Source: Kineobactrum sediminis (GTDB lineage Bacteria; Pseudomonadota; Gammaproteobacteria; Pseudomonadales; Halieaceae). From it: 64,000 nucleotides of DNA. A program made the translations under genes and the position numbers. The notes beneath the pieces were generated by a model. The model made no database searches. It was not told where the DNA came from and saw only the letters and a program-made list of their open reading frames with translations. The stretch spans positions 372,001 to 436,000 of the forward strand of contig NZ_PKLZ01000003.1 in the NCBI RefSeq assembly GCF_002868715.1, in the 5' to 3' direction. Of this stretch, positions 38,743-47,213 are shown one piece after another. The stretch's first letter is position 1, and each line of letters opens with the position of its first letter.

Positions 38743-40248
38743 TTAGTTGTCCCGAGCCTCGCCGGGACTGCGAAAGACCAAAGTGCCATCGTCCAGCGGT
38801 GCGCCGGGCAGGGTTTGTTTATCCACGCCATAGTCCTGGGAATTCAGCCACGGTTGCCGGTCGCCCTGCTTCGGCAGCAGGTGCATTACCCGCTCCAGGT
38901 AGCCGGGGCTGAAGCTTTCTATCCACGGCCGCGCCGGCATGTTTTGATCCCCGGCACGCAATTGTGGTGTGACCTGTTCGGCACCGATGCTGTCCATATG
39001 GTTCAGCAGCCGGCAGGCGAAACGGGCGATCAGGTCCGAGCGCAGGGTCCAGGACGCATTGATGTAACCGAAGGTGTTCACCAGGTTGGGTACCCCGGAA
39101 TACATCATTCCGCGCCAGGTCCAGGTCTGGTCAAAATTCACCGGCTCGCCATCGACTTCAAAGCGGCTGCCGCCCAGTAATGAGACATCCAGCCCGGTGG
39201 CGGTCACGATAATATCGGCTTCCAGCTCGGCCCCGGATTGCAGCCGGATGCCACTGGGAGTAAAGGCGGCTATATGATCGGTTACTACCTGTGCCTTGCC
39301 CGATCTCAGCGCCTGGTATAAATCACCGTTGGGCACCAGGCAAAGGCGCTGGTCCCAGGGGTCGTACGCCGGGGTGAAGTGGCGATCAACGTCAAAATCC
39401 GGGCCCAGCTCCTTGCGCAGCATGCTCAGCAGGCGTCGCTTGACCCGCTCCGGATGCCGCCGTGTCTGGCGATAGAACCATTGCTGGAGGCGGGTGTTTT
39501 TCCAGCGCGTGAGCGAATAGGCCACTCGTGCCGGCAACACCCTGCGCAGGGCATTGGCAAGCCGATCCCGATCGGGCCGCGAAATGACCCAGGTAGGCGA
39601 GCGCTGTAGCATGGTCACTTGCGCGGCACTCGCTGCCAGTGCCGGCACCAGGGTCATCGCGGTGGCACCCGACCCGATAACAACCACCTTCTTGCCGGCG
39701 TAATCGAGGTCCTGCGGCCAGTGCTGTGGATGCACAACCGGCCCCTGAAACAGGGCCTGGTCGGGGAATACCGGTTCGTTACCATGCTCGTAATTGTAAT
39801 AACCGGTACACATCAGCAGGAGCTGGCAGTCGAATTCTGTCGATGCCCGCGTGCCCTGCGGTTGTTTGTCCTTGGCTACCTCGACATCCAGTGTCCAGCG
39901 TGCCTCGGTCGAAGAGAATCGGGCGGCCTGTAACCGGTGCCCGTAACGGATGTTCTGTTCAATACCATGTTCGCGGGCAGTATCACGGATGTAGTTGAGA
40001 ATGGATTCCCCATCGGCAATTGCCTTCGCGTCCTGCCAGGGCTTGAAATCGTAACCCAGTGTATGCATGTCACTGTCCGAGCGAATACCCGGATAGCGAA
40101 ACAGGTCCCAGGTACCGCCCATGGCATCGCGGCTTTCCAGCAGTGCAATGCTTTTACCGGGGCAGAGCTCGCGCAGGTGCACGGCTGCGCCTATCCCGGT
40201 GAGGCCCGCGCCCACAATGATGACGTCGAAATACTGTTGCATATTCAA
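38743..40248 (-). CDS. FAD-containing monooxygenase, Baeyer-Villiger type
   Basis: NADPH-dependent flavoenzyme of 501 residues that probably inserts oxygen into ketones. Two Rossmann motifs are seen: VGAGLTGIG (FAD) and VVVIGSGATAMTL (NADPH). The Baeyer-Villiger fingerprint FxGxxxHxxxW is present as FQGPVVHPQHWP. DLFRYPGIRSDSDMHTLGYDF matches the EthA-like branch. It lies 21 bases after the acyl-CoA dehydrogenase on the same strand, so they form an operon with the dehydrogenase first. Confidence 0.92.
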   Translation of the reverse strand: MNMQQYFDVIIVGAGLTGIGAAVHLRELCPGKSIALLESRDAMGGTWDLFRYPGIRSDSDMHTLGYDFKPWQDAKAIADGESILNYIRDTAREHGIEQNIRYGHRLQAARFSSTEARWTLDVEVAKDKQPQGTRASTEFDCQLLLMCTGYYNYEHGNEPVFPDQALFQGPVVHPQHWPQDLDYAGKKVVVIGSGATAMTLVPALAASAAQVTMLQRSPTWVISRPDRDRLANALRRVLPARVAYSLTRWKNTRLQQWFYRQTRRHPERVKRRLLSMLRKELGPDFDVDRHFTPAYDPWDQRLCLVPNGDLYQALRSGKAQVVTDHIAAFTPSGIRLQSGAELEADIIVTATGLDVSLLGGSRFEVDGEPVNFDQTWTWRGMMYSGVPNLVNTFGYINASWTLRSDLIARFACRLLNHMDSIGAEQVTPQLRAGDQNMPARPWIESFSPGYLERVMHLLPKQGDRQPWLNSQDYGVDKQTLPGAPLDDGTLVFRSPGEARDN

Positions 40249-40269
40249 GGGTTACCTTGTTGCGATGGC

Positions 40270-41409
40270 TCAGGCGCGACCGAGTATGGAACGTGCCACC
40301 AGTTCGCGCATGATCTCCGAAGATCCTCCATAGATGCGCTGGACCCTGGCATCCGTGTAGAAGCGTGAGATGGGATATTCCACGGTATAGCCGTAGCCGC
40401 CGAACAGCTGCAGGCATTCATCCACCGTGGCGCACTGCATTTCACAGGAGGCCAGCTTGAGCATGGCGGCCTTGTCCGCGGTGAGCTCGCCGCGGCTGTA
40501 CTCATCGGCACACTGTTCATACAGCGCACGGTTGAGTGCTATCTCGGTGCGCACGTCGGCCAGTTTGAAGCGGGTGTTCTGGAAGCTGGCAATCGCCTGG
40601 CCGAAGGCTTTGCGCTCGAGCACATAGGCAACCGTGATATCCAGTGCGCCCTCGGTGGCGGCCACGGCCTGGGCGGCAATGCCCAGACGCTCTCGCGGCA
40701 GCTCTTCCATCATGATCATGAAGCCCTTGTTTTCCTGGCCCAGCAGCGCGTTGGCCGGCAGCCGCATGTCCTGGAAAAACAGCAGTGCCGTATCCGACGC
40801 ATGCTGGCCGATTTTCTCGATTTTCTTGCCGCGCTCAAAGCCGGGCAGGGAGGTATCCACGAGGAACAATGACGTGCCCTTGGCGCCCTTGCCCGGGTCG
40901 GTAATGGCGGCAACGATGACCAGGTCGGCATGCATGCCGTTGGTGATGAAGATCTTGGAACCGTTCAGTACCCACTCGTCGCCGTCGCGGGTCGCGTTGG
41001 TGCGAATGCCCTGGACATCGGAGCCGGCGCCGGGCTCCGTCATGGCGAGTGCACCGACGGCATCACCGGTCACCATCCTGGGCAGCCACTGTTGCTTTTG
41101 CTCGTCGGTACCGTGACGGGACAGGTAGGGGGCCACGATGTTGGAGTGAATGCCAAAACCCGATGCGAAACCGCCAAAGCCCATGCGCGAGAGTTCCTCA
41201 ATCAGCATCAGGGTCACCTGGGGCGAGGTGCCCGCACCGCCATAGGTTTCATCCACGTCGGCGCAGAGCAGGCCCGCGCTGCCGAGCGTGCGCCACAATT
41301 CGCGGGGCACCATATGGTCCTCTTCCCACTGCTCATAATGGGGCGAGATTTCCTGTTCGAAAGCGCGCCGTGCCATGTCCCGAAACAGGGTCAGTTCTTC
41401 GTTATCCAT
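40270..41409 (-). CDS. Acyl-CoA dehydrogenase
   Basis: FAD enzyme that makes trans-2-enoyl-CoA in beta-oxidation or degradation of a branched acyl-CoA. The product has 379 residues. Signatures include ALAMTEPGAGSDVQGI and the C-terminal QLFGGYGYTVEYPISR. The catalytic glutamate is in RIYGGSSEIMRELVAR. The start at 41409 gives MDNEELTLFRDMARR. It is divergent from an aldehyde dehydrogenase, with a palindrome between them. Confidence 0.95.
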   Translation of the reverse strand: MDNEELTLFRDMARRAFEQEISPHYEQWEEDHMVPRELWRTLGSAGLLCADVDETYGGAGTSPQVTLMLIEELSRMGFGGFASGFGIHSNIVAPYLSRHGTDEQKQQWLPRMVTGDAVGALAMTEPGAGSDVQGIRTNATRDGDEWVLNGSKIFITNGMHADLVIVAAITDPGKGAKGTSLFLVDTSLPGFERGKKIEKIGQHASDTALLFFQDMRLPANALLGQENKGFMIMMEELPRERLGIAAQAVAATEGALDITVAYVLERKAFGQAIASFQNTRFKLADVRTEIALNRALYEQCADEYSRGELTADKAAMLKLASCEMQCATVDECLQLFGGYGYTVEYPISRFYTDARVQRIYGGSSEIMRELVARSILGRA

Positions 41410-41494
41410 CAGGTAAACTCCATAATAGGTGGCGGCGGCCGCGGCCGACGATTGGTGCAGGTGAGTGGGCAGGGCACAATGATAACCCTTAGGG

Positions 41495-41509
41495 GTGGTG
41501 GTTCACCAC
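41495..41509. promoter_or_regulatory. Palindrome in the acyl-CoA dehydrogenase / aldehyde dehydrogenase gap
   Basis: GTGGTG (41495-41500) and CACCAC (41504-41509) are exact reverse complements around GTT. The site sits between divergent genes about 85 and 53 bases from the starts, a place suited to a shared operator. No cognate regulator is adjacent. Confidence 0.35.
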
Positions 41510-41561
41510 ACAGGCGGTGCTACACTTACGCCTTTCGATCAACCGGAACTGGAGAACAATA

Positions 41562-42989
41562 ATGCGTGATTATCAGCAATTCTATATCAATGGCGAGTGG
41601 GTTGACCCGCTGGTGCCGAATACGCTTGATGTGATCAACCCCGCTACCGAGCAGGTGTGTGCACAGATTTCCCTCGGCTCGGAAGGCGATGTTGATCGCG
41701 CAGTCACTGCAGCCCGCGCCGCGTTTGAGACCTACGGCCGCAGTACCCGCGAGGAACGCATTCAGTTACTGGAGTCCTGCGTTGAGACCTACCAGAAGTA
41801 TTACAACGATATAGCGGATGCTGTTCGCGAAGAGATGGGAGCACCGAAGTCCCTGGCGATGTCGGCGCAGGCGCACGCGGGCCTGGGCCATCTGAAAGAG
41901 GCACTGCGGGTGCTGCGGGAATTCCCGTTTGAGGAAAACCTGGGCGAACACCGGGTGTTCAAGGAGCCGATCGGTGTCTGTGGCCTGATCACGCCGTGGA
42001 ACTGGCCGCTCAACCAGATCGGCTGCAAAGTGGCCCCGGCCCTGGCGGTTGGCTGCACCATGATTCTCAAGCCCAGTGAGGTTGCACCGCTGTCGGGTTA
42101 CCTGTTCGCCAAAGTGATGCATGAGGCGGGCGTCCCCGCGGGCGTCTTCAACCTGATCAACGGTGATGGTCCCGGGGTCGGTACTGCCCTGTCCAGTCAT
42201 CCCGGTATCGATATGGTGTCATTTACCGGTTCTACGCGGGCGGGGTCGCTGGTGGCACAAAATGCGGCTCCCACAGTCAAGCGCGTCACCCAGGAACTGG
42301 GTGGCAAGTCGCCCAATATCATCCTCGATGACGCCGACCTGGAGAAGGCCGTGACCCAGGGCGTGCTGCACATGTACAACAATACCGGGCAGTCCTGTAA
42401 TGCGCCCTCGCGTATGCTGGTACCGGCCGCGCGCCTGGCAGAAGCTGAGCAGATTGCTGCGAAGGTCACCGCGTCAGTGGTGATAGGGGATCCTGCCGAC
42501 GAGGCCACGACCATGGGACCGGTGGTCTCCGCTGTCCAGTTCGACAAGATCCAGGGCCTGATTCAACAGGGTATTGACGAGGGTGCCAAGCTGGTGGTCG
42601 GTGGCCCGGGTCGTCCCGAGGGGCTTGAACACGGCTACTTTGTGCGTCCCACGATATTCTCGGAAGTAAATAACCAGATGACCATTGCCCGCGAGGAGAT
42701 TTTTGGCCCGGTGCTGGTCATGATTCCCTACGATACCGAGGAGGAGGCCATTCGTATCGCCAATGACACCCCCTATGGCCTGGCCGGTTATGTACAGAGT
42801 GGCGATATTGAGCACGCCCGTCGGGTGGCTTCGCGTATCCGTGCCGGCAACGTCCATATCAACGGCGCCAGCGGTGGTTATAACGTGCCCTTTGGTGGTT
42901 TCAAACAGTCCGGTAATGGCCGCGAATGGGGGCCGCACGGGTTTACCGACTTCCTCGAAATCAAGGCAGTAGAGGGCTTTGGCACCTGA
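41562..42989 (+). CDS. NAD(P)-dependent aldehyde dehydrogenase
   Basis: Oxidises an aldehyde to its acid. The product has 475 residues. The catalytic nucleophile is C279 in NNTGQSCNAPSRM and the general-base glutamate lies in TQELGGKSPNI. The cofactor site reads FTGSTRAGSLVAQ. GLITPWNWPLNQIGCKVAPAL is typical of the broad-specificity family. The start follows a GGAGAA site. It leads into a glycerol kinase gene with one base between. Confidence 0.95.
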   Translation: MRDYQQFYINGEWVDPLVPNTLDVINPATEQVCAQISLGSEGDVDRAVTAARAAFETYGRSTREERIQLLESCVETYQKYYNDIADAVREEMGAPKSLAMSAQAHAGLGHLKEALRVLREFPFEENLGEHRVFKEPIGVCGLITPWNWPLNQIGCKVAPALAVGCTMILKPSEVAPLSGYLFAKVMHEAGVPAGVFNLINGDGPGVGTALSSHPGIDMVSFTGSTRAGSLVAQNAAPTVKRVTQELGGKSPNIILDDADLEKAVTQGVLHMYNNTGQSCNAPSRMLVPAARLAEAEQIAAKVTASVVIGDPADEATTMGPVVSAVQFDKIQGLIQQGIDEGAKLVVGGPGRPEGLEHGYFVRPTIFSEVNNQMTIAREEIFGPVLVMIPYDTEEEAIRIANDTPYGLAGYVQSGDIEHARRVASRIRAGNVHINGASGGYNVPFGGFKQSGNGREWGPHGFTDFLEIKAVEGFGT

Positions 42990-42990
42990 C

Positions 42991-44481
42991 ATGGGTGCCT
43001 TTATTCTCGCCATCGATCAGGGCACGACCGGTACCACGGTCGCCCTGATGGATGATCGCGGGGAACTTCGCGCCAGTGTGACCACCGAGTTCCCCCAGTA
43101 TTATCCGCAGCCCGGCTGGGTAGAGCACGATGTCGGCGAAATCTGGCAGACCGTGCTCAGGGGTATCCGGGCGATTTTGCGCAAAAAGCTGTGCAGGCCC
43201 GCGGACATCGCTGCAATCGGCATTACCAACCAGCGCGAAACGGCACTATTGTGGGATCGCAAAAACGGCGAAGCCCTCAACCGCGCTGTCGTCTGGCAGT
43301 GCCGGCGTACCACGGGATTTTGCGAAACACTGAAGGCGGCGGGTCACGAAAAAATGATCAGGCGCAAAACCGGCCTGGTGCTGGACCCCTATTTTTCCGC
43401 CGCCAAATTCCGCTGGTTACTGCAGAACACACCGCGTATCAAAGCCAGGCTCGCCGCCGGGAGGGTTGCTGCAGGTACCATCGACAGTTACCTGATCTGG
43501 CAGCTCAGTGGCGGCGCGGCCCATGTGACGGACATCTCCAATGCCTCCCGTACCTCGCTGATGAACCTGAGTCGCTGCAGCTGGGACCGTGAACTGATGG
43601 CACTGTTCGAGATTCCCGAGGGTATTCTTCCCGATATCGTACCCTCGAGTGCCATTCTGGCGCACACCACCGGTATCCCGGGTCTGCCGGACGGTATCCC
43701 CATTGCCGGAGTGGCGGGAGACCAGCAGGCGGCCCTGTTCGGCCAGGCCTGTTTCAGTACCGGAGATGCCAAGTGCACGTTTGGTACCGGGTCTTTTATC
43801 CTGATGAATACCGGTTCCGAGTTATTACAGTCCCGTTCTGGCCTGCTGACTACGGCGGCGTGGCAATTGGGCGAGAAGGGCAAGCCGGTGTATGCGCTGG
43901 AGGGTGGCGCCTTTGTCTGTGGTGCTGCGGTGCAATGGCTGCGGGATGGCCTGCAGATCATTAAAACCGCAGCCGATGTTGAGGCGCTGGCGGCATCGGT
44001 AGCCGATAGCGGTGGTGTCGAATTCGTACCGGCGCTGACCGGGCTGGGGGCACCGCACTGGGCGCCGGATGCGCGTGGAACCCTTAGCGGCCTTACCCGG
44101 GGAACTGGCCGTGGCCATATCGCCCGCGCCACCCTGGAGGCCATGGCCCTGCAGAATGCCGACATCCTGTTCGCGATGGAGAGCGACCTGGACAAACGTA
44201 TGCGGCCATTGCGCGTTGACGGTGGGGCCGCGGCCAACGACCTGCTGATGCAGATCCAGGCGAATGTGCTGGGCCGCAAATTGATTCGTCCCCGGGTGAT
44301 AGAAACGACGGTCGCCGGGGCCTGTTACCTGGCGGGGCTGGGCGTGGGACTGTGGCAGAAACAGTCCGATATCCGCGCTATCTGGCAGGCCAGCCAGGAG
44401 TTTACCGTGGCAATGTCACCGGCGGCGCGAAGACAGCGGCAGGCTTCCTGGCAGGCCGCGCTCGCCCGCACCCTGTTGTGA
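42991..44481 (+). CDS. glpK: Glycerol kinase
   Basis: Phosphorylates glycerol to glycerol 3-phosphate. The product has 496 residues in the FGGY/ASKHA fold. Motifs include ILAIDQGTTGTTVALMDDRG, GWVEHDVGEIW, GITNQRETALLWDR and GLVLDPYFSAAKFRWLL. AGDQQAALFGQACF and GTGSFILMNTG supply the nucleotide site. The ATG at 42991 starts one base after the aldehyde dehydrogenase stop. No glpF or glpD is nearby, which is unusual. Confidence 0.92.
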   Translation: MGAFILAIDQGTTGTTVALMDDRGELRASVTTEFPQYYPQPGWVEHDVGEIWQTVLRGIRAILRKKLCRPADIAAIGITNQRETALLWDRKNGEALNRAVVWQCRRTTGFCETLKAAGHEKMIRRKTGLVLDPYFSAAKFRWLLQNTPRIKARLAAGRVAAGTIDSYLIWQLSGGAAHVTDISNASRTSLMNLSRCSWDRELMALFEIPEGILPDIVPSSAILAHTTGIPGLPDGIPIAGVAGDQQAALFGQACFSTGDAKCTFGTGSFILMNTGSELLQSRSGLLTTAAWQLGEKGKPVYALEGGAFVCGAAVQWLRDGLQIIKTAADVEALAASVADSGGVEFVPALTGLGAPHWAPDARGTLSGLTRGTGRGHIARATLEAMALQNADILFAMESDLDKRMRPLRVDGGAAANDLLMQIQANVLGRKLIRPRVIETTVAGACYLAGLGVGLWQKQSDIRAIWQASQEFTVAMSPAARRQRQASWQAALARTLL

Positions 44482-44499
44482 GCCGCGAAGTGACGACGC

Positions 44500-44685
44500 A
44501 TGGCTGATATCCTTCCCTTTCGTAAACCGTCGCTCAAGGAGCGGCACAAGGGCAACACCCTGTGCCGGCACGGGCATCACAAGTGGCTGGTCGACAAGGC
44601 CCGGCAGTTTGATGTCAAACAGGGGCGACTGGTGACCTGTTACCGCTGTAGCCGCTGTGGCAAGGAGCGGGTCAGCGCCGACTGA
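44500..44685 (+). CDS. Small zinc-ribbon-like protein of unknown function
   Basis: A 61-residue basic protein. CRHGHHKW near residue 22 and CYRCSRCGKER near residue 47 provide cysteines and histidines in the spacing of a zinc ribbon. It follows glpK by 18 bases on the same strand. I do not recognise a named family. The conserved metal-site pattern makes it more likely to be real than an accidental reading frame. Confidence 0.7.
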   Translation: MADILPFRKPSLKERHKGNTLCRHGHHKWLVDKARQFDVKQGRLVTCYRCSRCGKERVSAD

Positions 44686-44724
44686 AACGGGCCATCAGCG
44701 GGCGTGCCATCAGCGGGGCTGCCG

Positions 44725-45627
44725 TCAGCCGGATTGGGTGCCCAGGTCTCCGAGATGACGCTTTAACTCGTCGATAAACAGTTGCGCCCGCACAGTTTGC
44801 GACTGCTCCAGTTCACTGACCAGGTAAACCCCTTCGTCGACCGCAATCACCTGGTCCAGGAGCCGCACCAGGGTTCCCCGGCGCAGGTCTGCGGCCACCT
44901 CCAGCCGATCAGCGAGAGCGATGCCAAGGCCCTGCCGCGCCGCCTCAATTGACTGGAAACCGTAATCAAAATGGATGTTGCCTACGCCCCTGGACTGCTC
45001 AATACCGTGGGTGGCAAACCATTCCTCCCAGTGTTGATAGCGCTCGTGCAGCAGGGTGTGGGCCAGCAGGTCTTCCGGTTCTTGTATCGGGTGCTCGCTG
45101 GATACCAGGGCGGGAGCACAGATCGGAAAGTAATATTCCTGGTAAAGCTTGGCGACCTGCTTGCCGCGGACATCGGGTATACCCAGGCAAAGCGCCAGGT
45201 CAAAGCGGGAGGGCAGGGTGCGCTGGTGTGGTTCGATGGTGATGAAACGCAGCTCCACTTCCGGATAACGCTGGCAGTAGGCCTTGATAACAGCCGGCAA
45301 CCAGTTGGTGGAGATGGTGGGGGTGGTGGCGATCACCAGTTCGCCGGCCAGGGCATCCGGGTCAAGATGGACCACGCCTTCCGCCAGCACATCGAGTGCG
45401 GCCTGGGTGGCGATAAAAAAGCGCCGCCCCGCCGTGGTCAGCTGCATGCCGTTGTGGGCGCGATCGAACAGACTGCAGCCCAAGGCCTCCTCCAGCAACC
45501 GTACCTGGCGACTGAGGGCGGCATGGGTAAGACTCAGCTCTTCCGCGGCACGGCGAACATGGCTGTGGCGGCCCACGGCTTCAAAAGCGCGCAGGCTGTT
45601 CAGGGGGAAACGTCGATCCAGTGACAT
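44725..45627 (-). CDS. LysR-type regulator, GcvA-like (divergent from second aminotransferase)
   Basis: DNA-binding regulator of 300 residues. It begins FPLNSLRAFEAVGRHSHVRRAAEELSLTHAALSRQVRLLE, the GcvA/AmpR-like N-terminal domain. The effector domain starts GELVIATTPTISTNWLPAVI. The 146-base gap to the divergent aminotransferase holds an inverted repeat that overlaps its translation start region. Control of the aminotransferase and gabD is inferred. Confidence 0.94.
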   Translation of the reverse strand: MSLDRRFPLNSLRAFEAVGRHSHVRRAAEELSLTHAALSRQVRLLEEALGCSLFDRAHNGMQLTTAGRRFFIATQAALDVLAEGVVHLDPDALAGELVIATTPTISTNWLPAVIKAYCQRYPEVELRFITIEPHQRTLPSRFDLALCLGIPDVRGKQVAKLYQEYYFPICAPALVSSEHPIQEPEDLLAHTLLHERYQHWEEWFATHGIEQSRGVGNIHFDYGFQSIEAARQGLGIALADRLEVAADLRRGTLVRLLDQVIAVDEGVYLVSELEQSQTVRAQLFIDELKRHLGDLGTQSG

Positions 45628-45630
45628 GCT

Positions 45631-45649
45631 TGGTAACTTTATCTAACCA
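45631..45649. promoter_or_regulatory. Possible LysR operator between regulator and aminotransferase
   Basis: TGGTAACTTTATCTAACCA has the LysR T-N11-A layout with 4-bp inverted arms (TGGT and ACCA) around an AT-rich centre. It lies 4 bases from the regulator start, a usual place for autoregulation. Confidence 0.35.
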
Positions 45650-45773
45650 GGACATGCAAATTTAATTGCTTGTGGAAACAGAAGCAACCCGTAAAAATAC
45701 GCGCATGAAGCGGCCTGATGCTGCGCCCGGCTGGCAAGGCTGGTTCGGAAACCTGACGACGAGGTGAACTCCC

Positions 45774-47123
45774 ATGACCCATATGCTCTATCCAACAACC
45801 AATCTTACCGCTACCGAGCAGCTGGTGATCACCCACGGTGAGGGCGTTTACGTTTACGATAACCAGGGCCGCCAGTACCTCGAGGGAATGAGCGGACTCT
45901 GGTGCACTGCCCTGGGTTACGGTAACGAGGAAGTTGTGGAAACCGCGGCCCGGCAAATGCGTACTTTGTCGTACTCGCACCTGTTCGGGGGCAAGACTCA
46001 CCCTGCGGCCATGGAGCTGGCCGACAAATTGTCAGCCATGGTGCCGATGGCGGACGCCAGGGTTTTCCTGGGCAATTCGGGCTCTGATGCCAACGACACC
46101 CAGGTCAAGTTGCTGCGTTACTACTTCAACGCCATCGGCAAGCCTGAAAAATACAAGATCATTTCCCGTGAACGCGCCTATCACGGGGTTACGGTGGCGG
46201 CGGCATCGCTGACTGGCCTGGCGCCCAACCATACCCACTTCAGTCTGCCGTTTGATGCCCTGGGTGTACTGCGCACCGGCGCGCCCCACTTTTACCGCGA
46301 TGGCCTGCCCGGCGAAACCGAAGAACAATTCGCCAATCGGCGTGCGGATGAACTCGAGGCGCTGATTCTTGCCGAGGGCCCTGAAACCATCGCCGCCTTT
46401 ATTGCCGAGCCCATCAGCGGTGCCGGCGGGGTCATCGTGCCTCCGGCAGGCTATTTCGAGAAGGTCCAGGCGCTGTTGCGCAAGTACGATATCCTGATGT
46501 GGGACGATGAGGTCATTTGCGGCTTTGGCCGCACCGGCGCCGATTTTGGCGCCACCAGCCTGGGCATCCAGCCGCAGCTGATGTCCCTGGCCAAGGCGTT
46601 GTCCTCGGCGTATATGCCAGTGAGCGCCGCGCTCATTACCGGTGACATGTACGATGTGATGGTGGAGCCCAGCGCCCAGGTCGGTATCTTTGGCCACGGC
46701 TATACCTATGGTGGTCACCCCGTGGCCTGCGCGGTGGCTTCCAAGGTGCTGGAAATTTACCAGCGCGAGCAACTTTTCGAGCGAGCCCGGGTGATGGGCC
46801 TGTATATGCAGCAGAAACTGCAGGCTTTTGCCGACCATCCCCTGGTGGGGGAAGTACGCGGCATGGGTATGATCGCGGCACTGGAACTGGTCGCCAACAA
46901 GCAGACCCGGCAGGCCTTCAATGGTAATGCCGTAGGCGCTTACTGCCAGCTGCGCTGCCAGGAGCACGGACTGATTGTGCGGGCCATGGGGGGCAATAGC
47001 GTGGCGCTGTGTCCGCCGCTGGTGATCAGCGAGGCCCAGGTGGATGAACTGGTAGAAAAGCTGGGTCGTGCCCTGGATGAGACCCTGGCCCATGTCATCC
47101 GCGAAGAGCTGTTGGCAGCCTGA
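45774..47123 (+). CDS. Class III aminotransferase (polyamine/GABA:pyruvate type)
   Basis: PLP enzyme of 449 residues that probably transaminates putrescine, GABA or a related omega-amine to the semialdehyde. The PLP lysine is K274 in SLAKALSSAYMPVSA, preceded by MWDDEVICGFGRTG. GMSGLWCTALGYGNEE and RVFLGNSGSDANDTQ resemble SpuC-like and gamma-aminobutyrate:pyruvate transaminases. It is followed after 90 bases by gabD, which would oxidise succinic semialdehyde. The exact amine is uncertain. Confidence 0.92.
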   Translation: MTHMLYPTTNLTATEQLVITHGEGVYVYDNQGRQYLEGMSGLWCTALGYGNEEVVETAARQMRTLSYSHLFGGKTHPAAMELADKLSAMVPMADARVFLGNSGSDANDTQVKLLRYYFNAIGKPEKYKIISRERAYHGVTVAAASLTGLAPNHTHFSLPFDALGVLRTGAPHFYRDGLPGETEEQFANRRADELEALILAEGPETIAAFIAEPISGAGGVIVPPAGYFEKVQALLRKYDILMWDDEVICGFGRTGADFGATSLGIQPQLMSLAKALSSAYMPVSAALITGDMYDVMVEPSAQVGIFGHGYTYGGHPVACAVASKVLEIYQREQLFERARVMGLYMQQKLQAFADHPLVGEVRGMGMIAALELVANKQTRQAFNGNAVGAYCQLRCQEHGLIVRAMGGNSVALCPPLVISEAQVDELVEKLGRALDETLAHVIREELLAA

Positions 47124-47137
47124 GCAGACACAGTTCT

Positions 47138-47164
47138 GCGCCATGGGCGCCATGGGCGCCCTGG
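47138..47164 (+). repeat. Three 9-bp tandem units between aminotransferase and gabD
   Basis: GCGCCATGG is repeated at 47138-47146 and 47147-47155, then GCGCCCTGG at 47156-47164. The units overlap GGCGCC and CCATGG palindromes, so the RNA could fold. A 10-bp palindrome TAACGCGTTA follows at 47169-47178. Confidence 0.85.
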
Positions 47165-47213
47165 CGCTTAACGCGTTATAGTAAACCCACATCCACGATA
47201 AGGAAGCCGACGA

